From Owenia fusiformis (Eukaryota > Annelida > Polychaeta > Sabellida > Oweniidae): a stretch of 25,000 nucleotides of DNA. The stretch is taken from the NCBI GenBank assembly GCA_903813345.2, contig CAIIXF020000155.1, positions 1 through 25,000 of the forward strand. The letters run 5' to 3'. Positions 9,754 to 18,507 of this stretch are shown here, in pieces (within the stretch, counting starts at the first letter, position 1; every line of letters begins with the position of its first letter). The notes under the pieces are model-generated. The model worked only from the letters and a program-made list of their open reading frames with translations, ran no database searches and was not told the DNA's origin. Made by a program: the position numbers and the translations under genes.

Positions 9754-9960
9754 AGAATAACAAAAAGGTTGAAGAAGTGACAAGAACATTTATTGTTTAA
9801 TAATAGATGTTTATACATCAGATTCATAATAGGTAATTGTAGTAGAACTCTTTTCAATCACTGTTTGTGTATTATATCCTTTTCCATTGATTCTTTTTTC
9901 AATGTTGAATCAATTATTTATTCTTTATTTCATGGTTTTAAAAATGCTTGTTATTCAACA
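9754..9960 (+). repeat. Segmental duplicate of 6040-6230
   Basis: This is the second copy of the array flank described at 6040-6230. The retrotransposon remnant begins just beyond it, so the insertion split the duplicated 3' flank of the 12584-14023 receptor copy. Confidence 0.75.
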
Positions 9961-9974
9961 TATATACATGTTGG

Positions 9975-11530
9975 TACATCAATTCAATTCAATTCAATTT
10001 CAAAATAATTTATTTCAGTTTTCATTACAAAAATTACAACATTATACAGGCTATGACACCCCAGGGGGTGTATGACTGCCCATAATTAAATTTACAATAA
10101 AACATGATAAACTGTGAACATTTAAAGTGGTACATAGGTCAATACAATAATATAATATAAATACAATATACAAATACAATAATATGAGACAATAAAGAAA
10201 TGAAATAAATGTTTTGGTTACTCTGTACTCAGGAGGTCAGTTTTCAAACGAGATATGAGTGAATATAATGGTTTATTTCTAATATCTTCATTGAGGGAAT
10301 TCCATATATATGAACCATGGACCTTAATAGAATTTTCACCAATTCTGGTTCTATGTTTAGGAATATCTAAGTTATGACCAAATCGAGTTATACGTTGATG
10401 TATGTTTTCTCTAGTTTTGAAATAGTGATCGTATAATTTTGAAGGGAACTGTACAGATTTGCTTATAACTTTTTTCATGAATGAAACAGTTTGGATTGTG
10501 TGAATATGATAAATATTAAGTATTTTAAGATCTTGAAAAATTGGGAATGTGTGAGCTAATCTATCTGAATTTGTTATTAATCTAACAAATTTCTTTTGCA
10601 ATATCAGTAGTTTATTTAATAAATTCTTACAAGCATTTCCCCATAAAATATTACAGTAATTAAGATGAGAAAAAATCAGAGAGTTATATATTATCATCTT
10701 TGAATTTAAAGTATGAGCATAATTTGTTCGATATAACATTCCTATAACATTTGAAACTTTTCTATGAAGAGCATTGATATGGGGAGCCCAAGATAATTTT
10801 GAATTAATAATTACTCCCAGGAATCCTATCTCATCTACTTTTTCAAGGTTAGAATTTGCAATTTTTATTTCATTGTTCACAGATATATTTCTTTTATTTC
10901 CAAAGACCATGTATTTTGTTTTCTTAACATTTAAAGTGAGTTTATTGGCCAACAACCAATCATTGATGTCACACAGTTCAGAATTTACGGTTGTGGTCAA
11001 ATTATCAAGATTGGAATCACTACATAATATATTAGTGTCATCCGCATAAATCACCAGTTTGAGTTTATCAGAAACTAGATAGAAATCATTTACAAATATG
11101 ATAAATAGGAGGGGGCCTAGAACAGACCCTTGGGGTACTCCACAGTTAACGATTGCTTCTTCAGACAAATATTTCTCGGATAAACTTTTAGAGTATTCAG
11201 TTTTCATTTTTCGATTTGATAAATAAGATGAAAACCATGAAAGTGCAATTCCTCTTATACCATAATGTTCCATTTTATTAAGTAATATTGCATGATTAAC
11301 AGTATCAAAAGCTTTTGATAGATCCAAATATATTCCGATACAATATTCTTTGTTATCTAATGAATGTCTGACATTTTCAATAAATTCTAGGAGTGCCATG
11401 TAAGTTGATCTAGTTTCCGAAAGCCGTACTGGTGTAAATACAATAATTCATATTTCTCTAAAAAAGTAGATACTTTGTCATGCATTATTTTTTCAAACAT
11501 CTTAGCAAATACACTTAAATACATGGTATA
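9975..11530 (-). mobile_element. 5'-truncated non-LTR retrotransposon, CR1/L2/Jockey-like
   Basis: A minus-strand LINE remnant of about 1.55 kb. Its 3' end is a short (CAATT)n-type repeat at about 9980-10000 rather than poly(A), as in several CR1/L2-like and RTE-like lineages. Coding sequence enters near 11525 with SVFAKMFEKIMHDK and continues through QYGFRK. A one-base loss in an A run near 11414 then shifts the frame into the long reading frame at 10218-11399. ORF1, the endonuclease and the first part of the reverse transcriptase are missing, as expected from incomplete reverse transcription. Target-site duplications could not be defined with confidence. Confidence 0.85.
10218..11399 (-). 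pseudogene. Reverse transcriptase fragment of a non-LTR retrotransposon
   Basis: An open frame of 393 residues covers the palm to C-terminus of a LINE reverse transcriptase. Visible motifs: LDLSKAFD at 25-32 with the first catalytic Asp, GVPQGSVLGPLLF at 87-99, YADD at 118-121 with the other two catalytic Asp residues, LTLNVKKTK and FLGVIINSKLSW near 193-204, and a C-terminal YIWNSLN segment. The catalytic triad is intact, but the first Met is only an internal codon. In-frame homology continues upstream across a frameshift near 11414 (QYGFRK in one frame, TRSTYMALL in the other). No endonuclease domain precedes it, so it is a dead, non-autonomous remnant. Confidence 0.9.
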
Positions 11531-11598
11531 TTTATAACAAGTAAAGCATACTTATCACAGTTATGCTCTAGTTCAGTATATTGCTAACACAAACACAG

Positions 11599-11693
11599 GC
11601 CCATAGCCAGGGACTTGATATTTTGGACCAAAAAACGAACCCCCTGGAATTTTTGAAAAAGTCAAACCCCCCTCTCAATAGCTGGCTACGGGC
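11599..11693. mobile_element. Short MITE with GCCCATAGCCAG / CTGGCTACGGGC ends
   Basis: A 95-base element with 12-base terminal inverted repeats that differ at one position. Its interior is GTTTGAC/CCCCC-rich. The copy beginning near 12001 keeps the right end (CTGGCTACGGGC near 12071) but lacks the left one. No coding capacity. Confidence 0.65.
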
Positions 11694-11822
11694 GTGTAAG
11701 ATATAATTCAATATAACAATATGCGCTAACACTTTTATGAAAAGGGATTCTATGACCACATTTGTGCATGGCAAAATAAATACTACCATACTACTTTAAA
11801 AGACAATAACAGTCAAGAATTT
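11606..11822 (+). repeat. Direct repeat, copy 1 of 2
   Basis: From GACTTGATATTTTGGACCAA to GACAATAACAGTCAAGAATT this segment matches 12001-12209 almost base for base. It includes both the transposon interior and the flanking array DNA (ATTTGTGCATGGCAAAATAA). A piece of chromosome was duplicated, not just a transposon. Confidence 0.85.
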
Positions 11823-11995
11823 ATTATCCCATCGAACGAAGTTCGAGGGGGATATAGGAAAGCTGTTCATCTATCCGTTTGTCCGTCTGTCCGTTCGTGT
11901 GTCCGGGCAATAACTCAAATACCGGTCAACGGATTTCATTCAAATTTTATAGGCTTATGCCTTATTGATGTAGGAACTACGCTCGAGAAGGAATT
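11822..11995 (+). repeat. Interspersed repeat, CCCATCGAACGAAGTTCG family
   Basis: Landmarks are the palindromic CGAACGAAGTTCG, a run of GTCCGT units, GGCAATAACTCAAATACCGG, and TTTTATAGGCTTATGCCTTA. The first half matches 9117-9185, and the second half resembles 19311-19380 (TTTATAGGCTTTTGGCTTAT). At least three fragments of this family are therefore in the window. It separates the two direct repeats. Confidence 0.65.
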
Positions 11996-12000
11996 GACAG

Positions 12001-12209
12001 GGGCTTGATATTTTGGACCAAAAAATGAACCCCCTGGAATTTTTGAAAAAGTCAAACCCCTCACAATAGCTGGCTACGGGCGTGTAAGATATAATTCAAT
12101 ATAACAATATGTACCAACATTTTCATGAAAAAGGATTCTATGACTACATTTGTGCATGGCAAAATAAATACTACCATATTACTTTAAAAGACAATAACAG
12201 TCAAGAATT
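12001..12209 (+). repeat. Direct repeat, copy 2 of 2
   Basis: This is the second copy of 11606-11822, with a few substitutions and a short deletion in the C-rich part. The left end of the internal MITE is missing here. Sequence past its right end continues into the receptor 3' flank. Confidence 0.85.
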
Positions 12210-12477
12210 AATTGATATGTAGAATTTATCAGTTTCATGCTTAAGTGTCCTTGAAATCAGCAGTTTTTATAACGCCATCAATGGGATATAGTTGTCACAG
12301 TCGTCGTGATCATGATTGTTATCGTCCCGCTTTTTTTGCATCGTCATTTCAGCAAAACCACTCATCAGATTTTCTCCAAATTCTCACACACATGGATGTT
12401 ACATTTGCATGAATGAATGAATTTGTAAGTAGATACAATATAAGAGATCCAAAAACACCTACCGGTATATACACCTT

Positions 12478-12483
12478 TTTATT
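12478..12483 (-). terminator. Candidate polyadenylation signal AATAAA for the 12584-14023 copy
   Basis: Minus-strand AATAAA about 100 bases after the receptor stop codon. The evidence is positional only. Confidence 0.35.
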
Positions 12484-12583
12484 TAAACTAAATGAATTGT
12501 TACCACTCAACAAAGTATTAATTTTGGTTAATTTTACTGTTCAATCAATAAACACCCTTAAAACTGGCAAAGCCTCCTTACGC

Positions 12584-14023
12584 TCAAATTAACTGGAGAA
12601 ATATAGAAAAAAATGTAACAATTGAAGTGAAAAAGAAAAAGATTGCAAATAAATGATCAGTTACCATAGCAACCATCATCCATTCTTCTCTGGTTTTTCT
12701 TTCTTCTTCTTCTTGTCTCTTTTTTTCAGTTTTGCTTTCGTGAGCAACAATTAATAGTTTATTGATATTATTATGTACAAGGATTCTTTCATCATCAATC
12801 CCATCTGTATTCACAGGATTTAGATCTTGGTTGCCACTATAGCCACTCTTTTTGAAATTTTCCATATTTCCTTCAGTTTTCATTTGTCCATTATTTGTTA
12901 CCAGATCATTTATGATATGCTTCCTGTCTGCTTTTGATTTTGGTAATGTCTTGCAAACTAGTCCCCCCAATACTCCAAGCATCACTTTCCTTGTCATGTC
13001 TGACATTCTGTTGCCATAGTGACCTCTGTAATGGATATTGAGGCTCCCTATGGTGAGAATCACATTGAGCGACATCATGAGAAGGATGTAGCCAATGTAC
13101 TGACTTATAAGCGGTGTATTCTCACTCTGTATGGGTATAGTGGATGAAACGTTCAACTGGAGTACTGTCATTGACAACAGTACCATGATAGACAGAGGGG
13201 CTCTTGTTCCTGATGCTATTGGCATTAGGAATCCCATGATGCTCACAATCAGGAGCAATCCACATGGGATAATCAAGTTGTAAATATAAAACAATGGTTT
13301 ACGTTTCAACACCATTGTATAGGTCAGGTCAACATAGGGATCAGGGCAACAATTATAAAACATTACATTTCTCTTAGCAGGAAATTCTAAAAGGTTCCAT
13401 TCCCCATGTTGTAAAAATACCTTATAATCGCCATGGTCCTCTCGGGTAAAGAGATCAAGTTGGTTTCCAGTAAGCATCCATGATCCATACTGTATTGGGC
13501 AGCGCTGAGTGTCAAATGGGAACAGCATCATGTCAATTTTACATGATGTCATTATGATGCTGGGAAATAACCATCGTATGTCCCCAGTAAAGTCAGCCCT
13601 AACAAAAATATCCTCACTGTATTGTTTAATGGATGAAGGTTTATCATTTGCATTATTGAACAATGTGATATCTGGTAACCATATTTCATCAACAGAAAAG
13701 TAGGACTCAGTCATACCTCCATAGTCATCAGGATCCCACGTTAAGCGATCATCATTCCAATAGAAACGAAACCAAACTGTTATGAGTAATGTCTGCTTGC
13801 GTTCATCCATCTCCTAAAGTTGATTGACAGCAAAGCTTGATACAACATCTGTTTTATTGTGTGGTCTGTTCGTCACACTGTAATTAGCCATCAAATCATT
13901 ATGTAGTCTCCTCAAATCATGGTTCCAGTCACAATACACAATGCAGACACAATGTGCAATTGTAATTAATAGTATTATTAATTTCATCATTTTGATTATT
14001 AAGACTAATTTTGTCTGTTTCAT
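12584..14023 (-). pseudogene. nAChR-like subunit intact except for one in-frame TAG
   Basis: The reading frame is otherwise continuous: 69 residues with signal peptide and N-terminal helix, then TAG at 13816-13814, then GAG and 408 further residues to the normal end. At that codon the 6983-8452 gene has TTG (Leu) in the same QLLEMDER context, so one T-to-A change explains it. With the stop read through, the protein would be 479 residues. In the 408-residue part: loop D Trp13, Cys-loop C90-C104, loop B Trp111, vicinal Cys154-Cys155, M2 starting G-T-R-A-P, and M4 at the end. Loop A has Phe51 where relatives have Tyr. Initiation at the next Met would lose the signal peptide. It may be a young or polymorphic pseudogene, a read-through gene, or a sequencing error; the sequence cannot decide. 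Confidence 0.85.
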
Positions 14024-14867
14024 TAGTCTTTTTACAAATACATTTTTCTCTTTAAGTAACTCGATTTGTTCTTTCTACCCTGTATTATCCTGTTTGTCTA
14101 TATTCATGTACAATTATCTTTAGGCCACTTCATTAATATTTAGAATGGTCTGTTTTCAAATGCCTTACATCCTCAACGATGATTTTGAACATAACCTTCT
14201 TCTGCACAAACATCAATTCCCAAATGACTCTGTCATTCTACATCTAACTTAGTTGATACTTCAGTAGCTTTTTATGTTTTATTTTAGTGGCACATTACAT
14301 TTAGATAATGGTTATCTATAATAATCTGGTTCATGTTTTAATCGAAAATTATCACGAATATAGTTGTTACATGCATTAAAATTAATCATTGACAGATATT
14401 TATCCTTGGTTGATGTATTGCTTTGTTATATTTACAAATCCAAAGAAGTGTCAGTCAATTTATTGTCAGCTTTAAGAATTCGAAGATGAAATTTTTTCTA
14501 TGGTAGTCCTTTATGTTTTTTCCATAAATGAAGAGGTTTCAAATATTACTTGTGAAAGATCCTCAAGTATTCACCACAACAGAATGAAATATTTTGTCTT
14601 ATTTTATTGAAAATTAATATTGAAAAGCACTTAGGGGATCATATGACAAATAAAAATTTGAAACCGACATTTATCCTTGGTTGCTATGTTCCTTTGTTAT
14701 GTTTACCAAATCCAAAGATGCATCAGTCGATTCATTGTCTATCCTAAGAATTGGAAGATAAAACATATAGTACAATATAATGCACGATTACAAAATAAAG
14801 ACACCTGGAACTGTAAATTACATCACTTCATTTAATGCTAAAAATATTTTCCCTTTTTTTATAATCT

Positions 14868-15485
14868 CGCCACCAAAAGTGATGACGTATTGTCATGGTC
14901 TCTGTTTTTTGTGATACTGGTTGGCGGTGGTTGGCGATCAGTCTGTAACAAATTCTTACAATTTAATTCCAATAACTTAACAAATACTGTTAAGACTGAC
15001 TTCAATTTTATTTCAAAACACAACTATATGTATAACATATACAAGTTATCAGAAGTTTAAATGTGACTTTAGATTTGTGATTGACCTTCAATGACCTTCT
15101 CAAGGTCAAAAATGTATTTTTTCAACTTGCTTCAAATTGACCATTTTTTCAAAATCAACTACAAGTTCTCTGAAGTTCAAATTCGACTTTATATATGAGA
15201 TCTGACTTTCAATGACCTTATAAGATCATAAAAGTCTTTTTTTTCAAAATCATCTACAAGTTTTCAGAAGTTCCAATATGACTTTAGCCCTTCAATGAAT
15301 CTGACTTTAGATTTAAGACTTGACCTTCAATGGCCTTCTCAAGGAAAAAAAGGTCAAAAAGGTATTTTTTCAACTTTACCAATTTTTCTTTTTAAAATCA
15401 TCTACAAGTTCTCAGATGTTCAAATCTGACTTAGATTGAACTCATATGTTGTAAGCAACTAGGTGGTGACATTTTGTCATGTTAA
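14868..15485 (+). repeat. Interspersed repeat with internal degenerate minisatellite
   Basis: The left end (GCCACC, then GACGTATTGTCATGGTCTCT) and the right end (AGGTGGTGACATTTTGTCAT) match the short copy at 23138-23275. Here the two ends are separated by about 450 extra bases made of degenerate units. Each unit has ACAAGTT.TCAGAAGTTCAAA, then TGACTTTAGA, TGACCTTCAATG and CTTCTCAAGG. Units start near 15041, 15161, 15250 and 15401. No coding frame. Confidence 0.65.
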
Positions 15486-16600
15486 AAGGGCAACAAGAAC
15501 TGTTGAGAGAAAAATTGACACATTTTACCTTTTCTGAGCTATCAGGGTGGCGTATGGTTTAGCATCTTCTTTGTTCCTATTTTATAAAATATATGGGTGT
15601 GCCACCAGTAGAACTGACAAATTATTTAAAATTCCTTATTCTATACAAAGAGTCCCATTTATAAAAATTTGTATATATGGAAAATAGATACATTTTTAAA
15701 GGCAATAACACATTCAAAGCTTTTATTTTACGATAGGCCCTGGATCACTGGGTACAACTCAGCAGTCCTTGTTGCTACTTAAATGTCTTGTTGTAAGTGC
15801 CCTATTAATAATGCACAGGTGTTCACCTCAACAGAAAAAAATATTTTGTCATATTCTATTGAAAAGCAGTTAGGGAAATTAATATTGAAAATCACAACCA
15901 ATACTAGAAAGCAAACCATAAAATCCCAGCCAATGATCTAACATACAAGGAAACAGTGTCAAAAGACCCTTCTCCTTTTATATACAATATTTGAGGATTG
16001 CTTGGTCATTGGTCAGTAAAAGCATCAATAAATAAACAATTTCTTAAATGAAAGAAATAAGTGTTTATTTAAAGTCTTTTATACATTGAAGCCAGTTTAA
16101 GATGATCCGCCTTTTTTGTGACCAATTTTTGTAAACATTTAAATTGAAAATGAAATATTAGGAATCACATGGTTACTAAATATAATACCAAATAATTTTC
16201 CATTTGAGTTGTTGAGGTTCAATCTCACTTAGCATTGATTTTACGAGTATGTAATAATGTAGGTATGTTATGTTGTTATGTTTAGTCCCTTAATGTATTC
16301 TATAAATTTGTCACGAAACAAAGTAATGCAGTATTGTAATAGTAGGCTAAGTGATGATTCACATTGATTTCTACCAATTTTGCTTAAAATATCTGATTAT
16401 TGAATAATTGTTGAATTATGATGGCATGATATTTGGAAATGTGACTCATGGAGAATAAAACGTCAGATAGAGGTTGTGAAAAAGTTTTCCTTAACTTTGA
16501 TAGAAATTTATTTATTTAGCATATATTGGTTGGGACAAAGTTAAGCCATACATCCCCACTCTGAGTATGGCTATACTTTTTAAACCAGTGCAGGACAAAC

Positions 16601-16606
16601 TTTATT
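16601..16606 (-). terminator. Candidate polyadenylation signal AATAAA for the 16722-18149 gene
   Basis: Minus-strand AATAAA about 115 bases past the stop codon, which is a plausible spacing. The evidence is positional only. Confidence 0.35.
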
Positions 16607-16721
16607 TCCATTTTGAGGTACATATATCTGAAGTCAAATATAAATGATAACAGGACTGTTTCACATCCTCTAACATCATGTATTTATGTAACCTTGACCA
16701 TGCATTTATGAAATAACCTCT

Positions 16722-18149
16722 TTAAACTAACTGCAGAAAGATAGAGAGAAATGTTACAAATGAAATAAAAAAGAAAAATAATGCAAATAAGCGATCTGTT
16801 ACCATGGCAACCATCATCCATTCTTCCCTGATTTTTCTTTGTTCATCTTGATGTTTAACTTTTTCAATCTTGTTTTGGTGTCCAAAGATTAATAGCTTGT
16901 TGATGTTAGATAGTGCATATTGATTTTTGTCAGTTATTTCAATGTTATCATCCATATGAACAACATTTGGAATTTCATTACCTTTGTTACCACACAATTT
17001 CAAGTTTTCTATATTTCTTGAATTCCCCATTGTTCCATCATTTGCGATAACCACATTAGTTTCTTTGTGTTTCATGTCTGCTTTTGATATTGGTATTGTC
17101 TTGCAAACTAACCTTCCCAATACTCCAAGCATTACTTTCCTTGTGGTTTGTGACATTCTGTTGCCATAGTGACCTCTGTAATGGATATTGAGGCTCCCTA
17201 TGGTGAGAATCACATTGAGCGACATCATGAGAAGGATGTAGCCAATGTACTGACTTATAAGCGGTGTATTCTCACTCTGTATGGGTATAGTGGATGAAAC
17301 ATTCAACTGGAGTACTGTCATTGACAACAGTACCATGATAGACAGAGGTGCTCTTGCTCCTGATGCTATTGGCATTAGGAATCCCATGATGCTCACAATC
17401 AGGAGCAATCCACATGGGATAATCAAGTTGTAAATATAAAACAATGGTTTACGTTTCAACACCATTGTATAAGACAAGTCAACATAAGGCTCGGGGCAAC
17501 AATTATAAATTAGTACATTTCTTTTAGCTGGAAACTCTAAGAGGTCCCATTCTCCGTGTTGTAAAAAAACTCCAAAGTCCCCCTGGTCATCTTGCGTTAA
17601 GAGGTCTAGTTGGTTGCCATTGAGTGTCCATGACCCATACTGTATTGGGCAGCGCTGAGTGTCAAAAGGGAACAACATCATGTCTATTTGACATGATGTC
17701 TTTATGATGCCGGGGACTAACCATCGTATGTCACCAGTATGGTCAACCCTAACAAGGATATCCTCACTGTATTGTTTAATGGATGAACGTTTATCATTTG
17801 CATTATTGTACAATGTGATATCTGGCAACCATATTTCATCAACAGACAAATAGGTCTCTGTCATACCTCCATAGGCATCAGGATTCCAAGTGAGACGAAT
17901 GTCCGTCCAATAGAAACGAAACCAAACTGTTATTAGAAGTGTCTGTTTGCGTTCATCCATCTCAAGGAGCTGGTTAATGGCTAAGCTTGATATGACATCT
18001 GTTTTATTGTGTGGTCGATTTGTCACACTATAGTTCGCCATCAAATCATCATGTAGTCTCATGTCATGGTTCCAGTCACAATACACAATGCAGATATTGC
18101 ATCCAATTGTTGCCAGTATTATCATTAATTTCACAACCATGATGATCAT
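16722..18149 (-). CDS. nAChR-like Cys-loop ligand-gated ion channel subunit, first gene of the array
   Basis: Intact intronless gene of 475 residues. Signal peptide about 1-24 (ends ...NICIVYC), then the N-terminal helix with RLHDDLMANY. Loop D Trp76, loop A LPDITLYNN with Tyr114, Cys-loop C153-C167, loop B Trp174, Tyr215, vicinal Cys217-Cys218, Tyr222. M1 about 239-260, M2 about 266-288, M3 about 294-320, a hydrophilic M3-M4 loop, the pre-M4 helix (HQDEQRKIREEW) and M4 about 446-474. As in its neighbours, M2 begins G-A-R-A-P: the -1' Glu is Ala265, 0' Arg266, 2' Pro268, 20' Ser286. The N-terminal region is closest to the dead copy at 4572-5699, while the M1-M3 DNA is nearly identical to the 12584-14023 copy. 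It acts most likely as a plasma-membrane receptor channel; ligand and stoichiometry are unknown. Confidence 0.95.
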   Translation of the reverse strand: MIIMVVKLMIILATIGCNICIVYCDWNHDMRLHDDLMANYSVTNRPHNKTDVISSLAINQLLEMDERKQTLLITVWFRFYWTDIRLTWNPDAYGGMTETYLSVDEIWLPDITLYNNANDKRSSIKQYSEDILVRVDHTGDIRWLVPGIIKTSCQIDMMLFPFDTQRCPIQYGSWTLNGNQLDLLTQDDQGDFGVFLQHGEWDLLEFPAKRNVLIYNCCPEPYVDLSYTMVLKRKPLFYIYNLIIPCGLLLIVSIMGFLMPIASGARAPLSIMVLLSMTVLQLNVSSTIPIQSENTPLISQYIGYILLMMSLNVILTIGSLNIHYRGHYGNRMSQTTRKVMLGVLGRLVCKTIPISKADMKHKETNVVIANDGTMGNSRNIENLKLCGNKGNEIPNVVHMDDNIEITDKNQYALSNINKLLIFGHQNKIEKVKHQDEQRKIREEWMMVAMVTDRLFALFFFFISFVTFLSIFLQLV

Positions 18150-18507
18150 AAGATGTAAGCCTTTACTTAGTCAAACTGACTTTATCATCTGAAATCAATT
18201 TCATTCTATTTGTGTCCTTGTGTCTCATGTCAGCAAAATTGTAAGTCACAAATCTACTTTGCTGTAGCTGTTGCTAATGAGTCACTCCTACTTGGTAGTT
18301 ACACAATTTTATATTGTAATAATACTACTGTAAACTGAGTTTGTTTTCTTGTTATTTTTATTATTATGTATGCCAGATGCTCAGTAAGAAATGGAAATTC
18401 TATTTTATCATATTTTAATAAATCTCAGATTTGTTTGCCAGCTTATTCAGTTTTACATTTTCAATCTATCTAATGCAAATAAAGCTTCATTCTATTCAGG
18501 CGCCATG
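18150..18507. other. 5' flank of the first receptor gene
   Basis: No gene. It should contain the promoter of the minus-strand gene starting at 18149. A minus-strand TATAAAA at 18307-18313 is the only core-promoter-like string noted, about 160 bases upstream, and is weak in such AT-rich DNA. The flank is not clearly alike to those of the other copies. Confidence 0.35.

Larger units (their letters stand above)
8791..9974. other. Intergenic region with repeat fragments
   Basis: No gene is recognised. It holds a partial interspersed repeat (9117-9185), a homopolymer of 26 G (9251-9276) and the block 9754-9960 that duplicates 6040-6230. The part near 8885-8960 resembles 14633-14700, extending the duplicated 5' flank of the receptor gene. 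A proline-rich open frame around 9251 is only a read-through of the G run. Confidence 0.5.
11531..12583. other. Nested repeat region 3' of the TAG-bearing receptor copy
   Basis: No gene. The region is made of two direct copies of about 210 bases (11606-11822 and 12001-12209), a small inverted-repeat element inside the first, and an interspersed repeat between them (11822-11995). The remainder up to 12583 is the duplicated 3' flank shared with 6760-6980. Confidence 0.65.
14024..16721. other. Long intergenic region with duplicated flank and repeat elements
   Basis: No gene is recognised. Contents: the receptor 5' flank (14031-14345) shared with 8461-8790; two direct repeats of about 105 bases (14391-14490 and 14665-14765, both with TTTATCCTTGGTTG and ACAAATCCAAAG-like blocks); a further pair (14555-14640 and 15810-15895); and a 600-base interspersed element with an internal minisatellite (14868-15485). 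The rest, including 15900-16600, is unremarkable AT-rich DNA. Confidence 0.5.

Noticed and set aside
10774-11049. Plus-strand 91-residue frame
   Set aside because: Antisense to the reverse transcriptase coding region, which clearly has the real motifs on the other strand.
11516-11530. TACATG near both ends of the LINE as a target-site duplication
   Set aside because: The string is only six bases, common in AT-rich DNA, and does not sit exactly at either inferred boundary.
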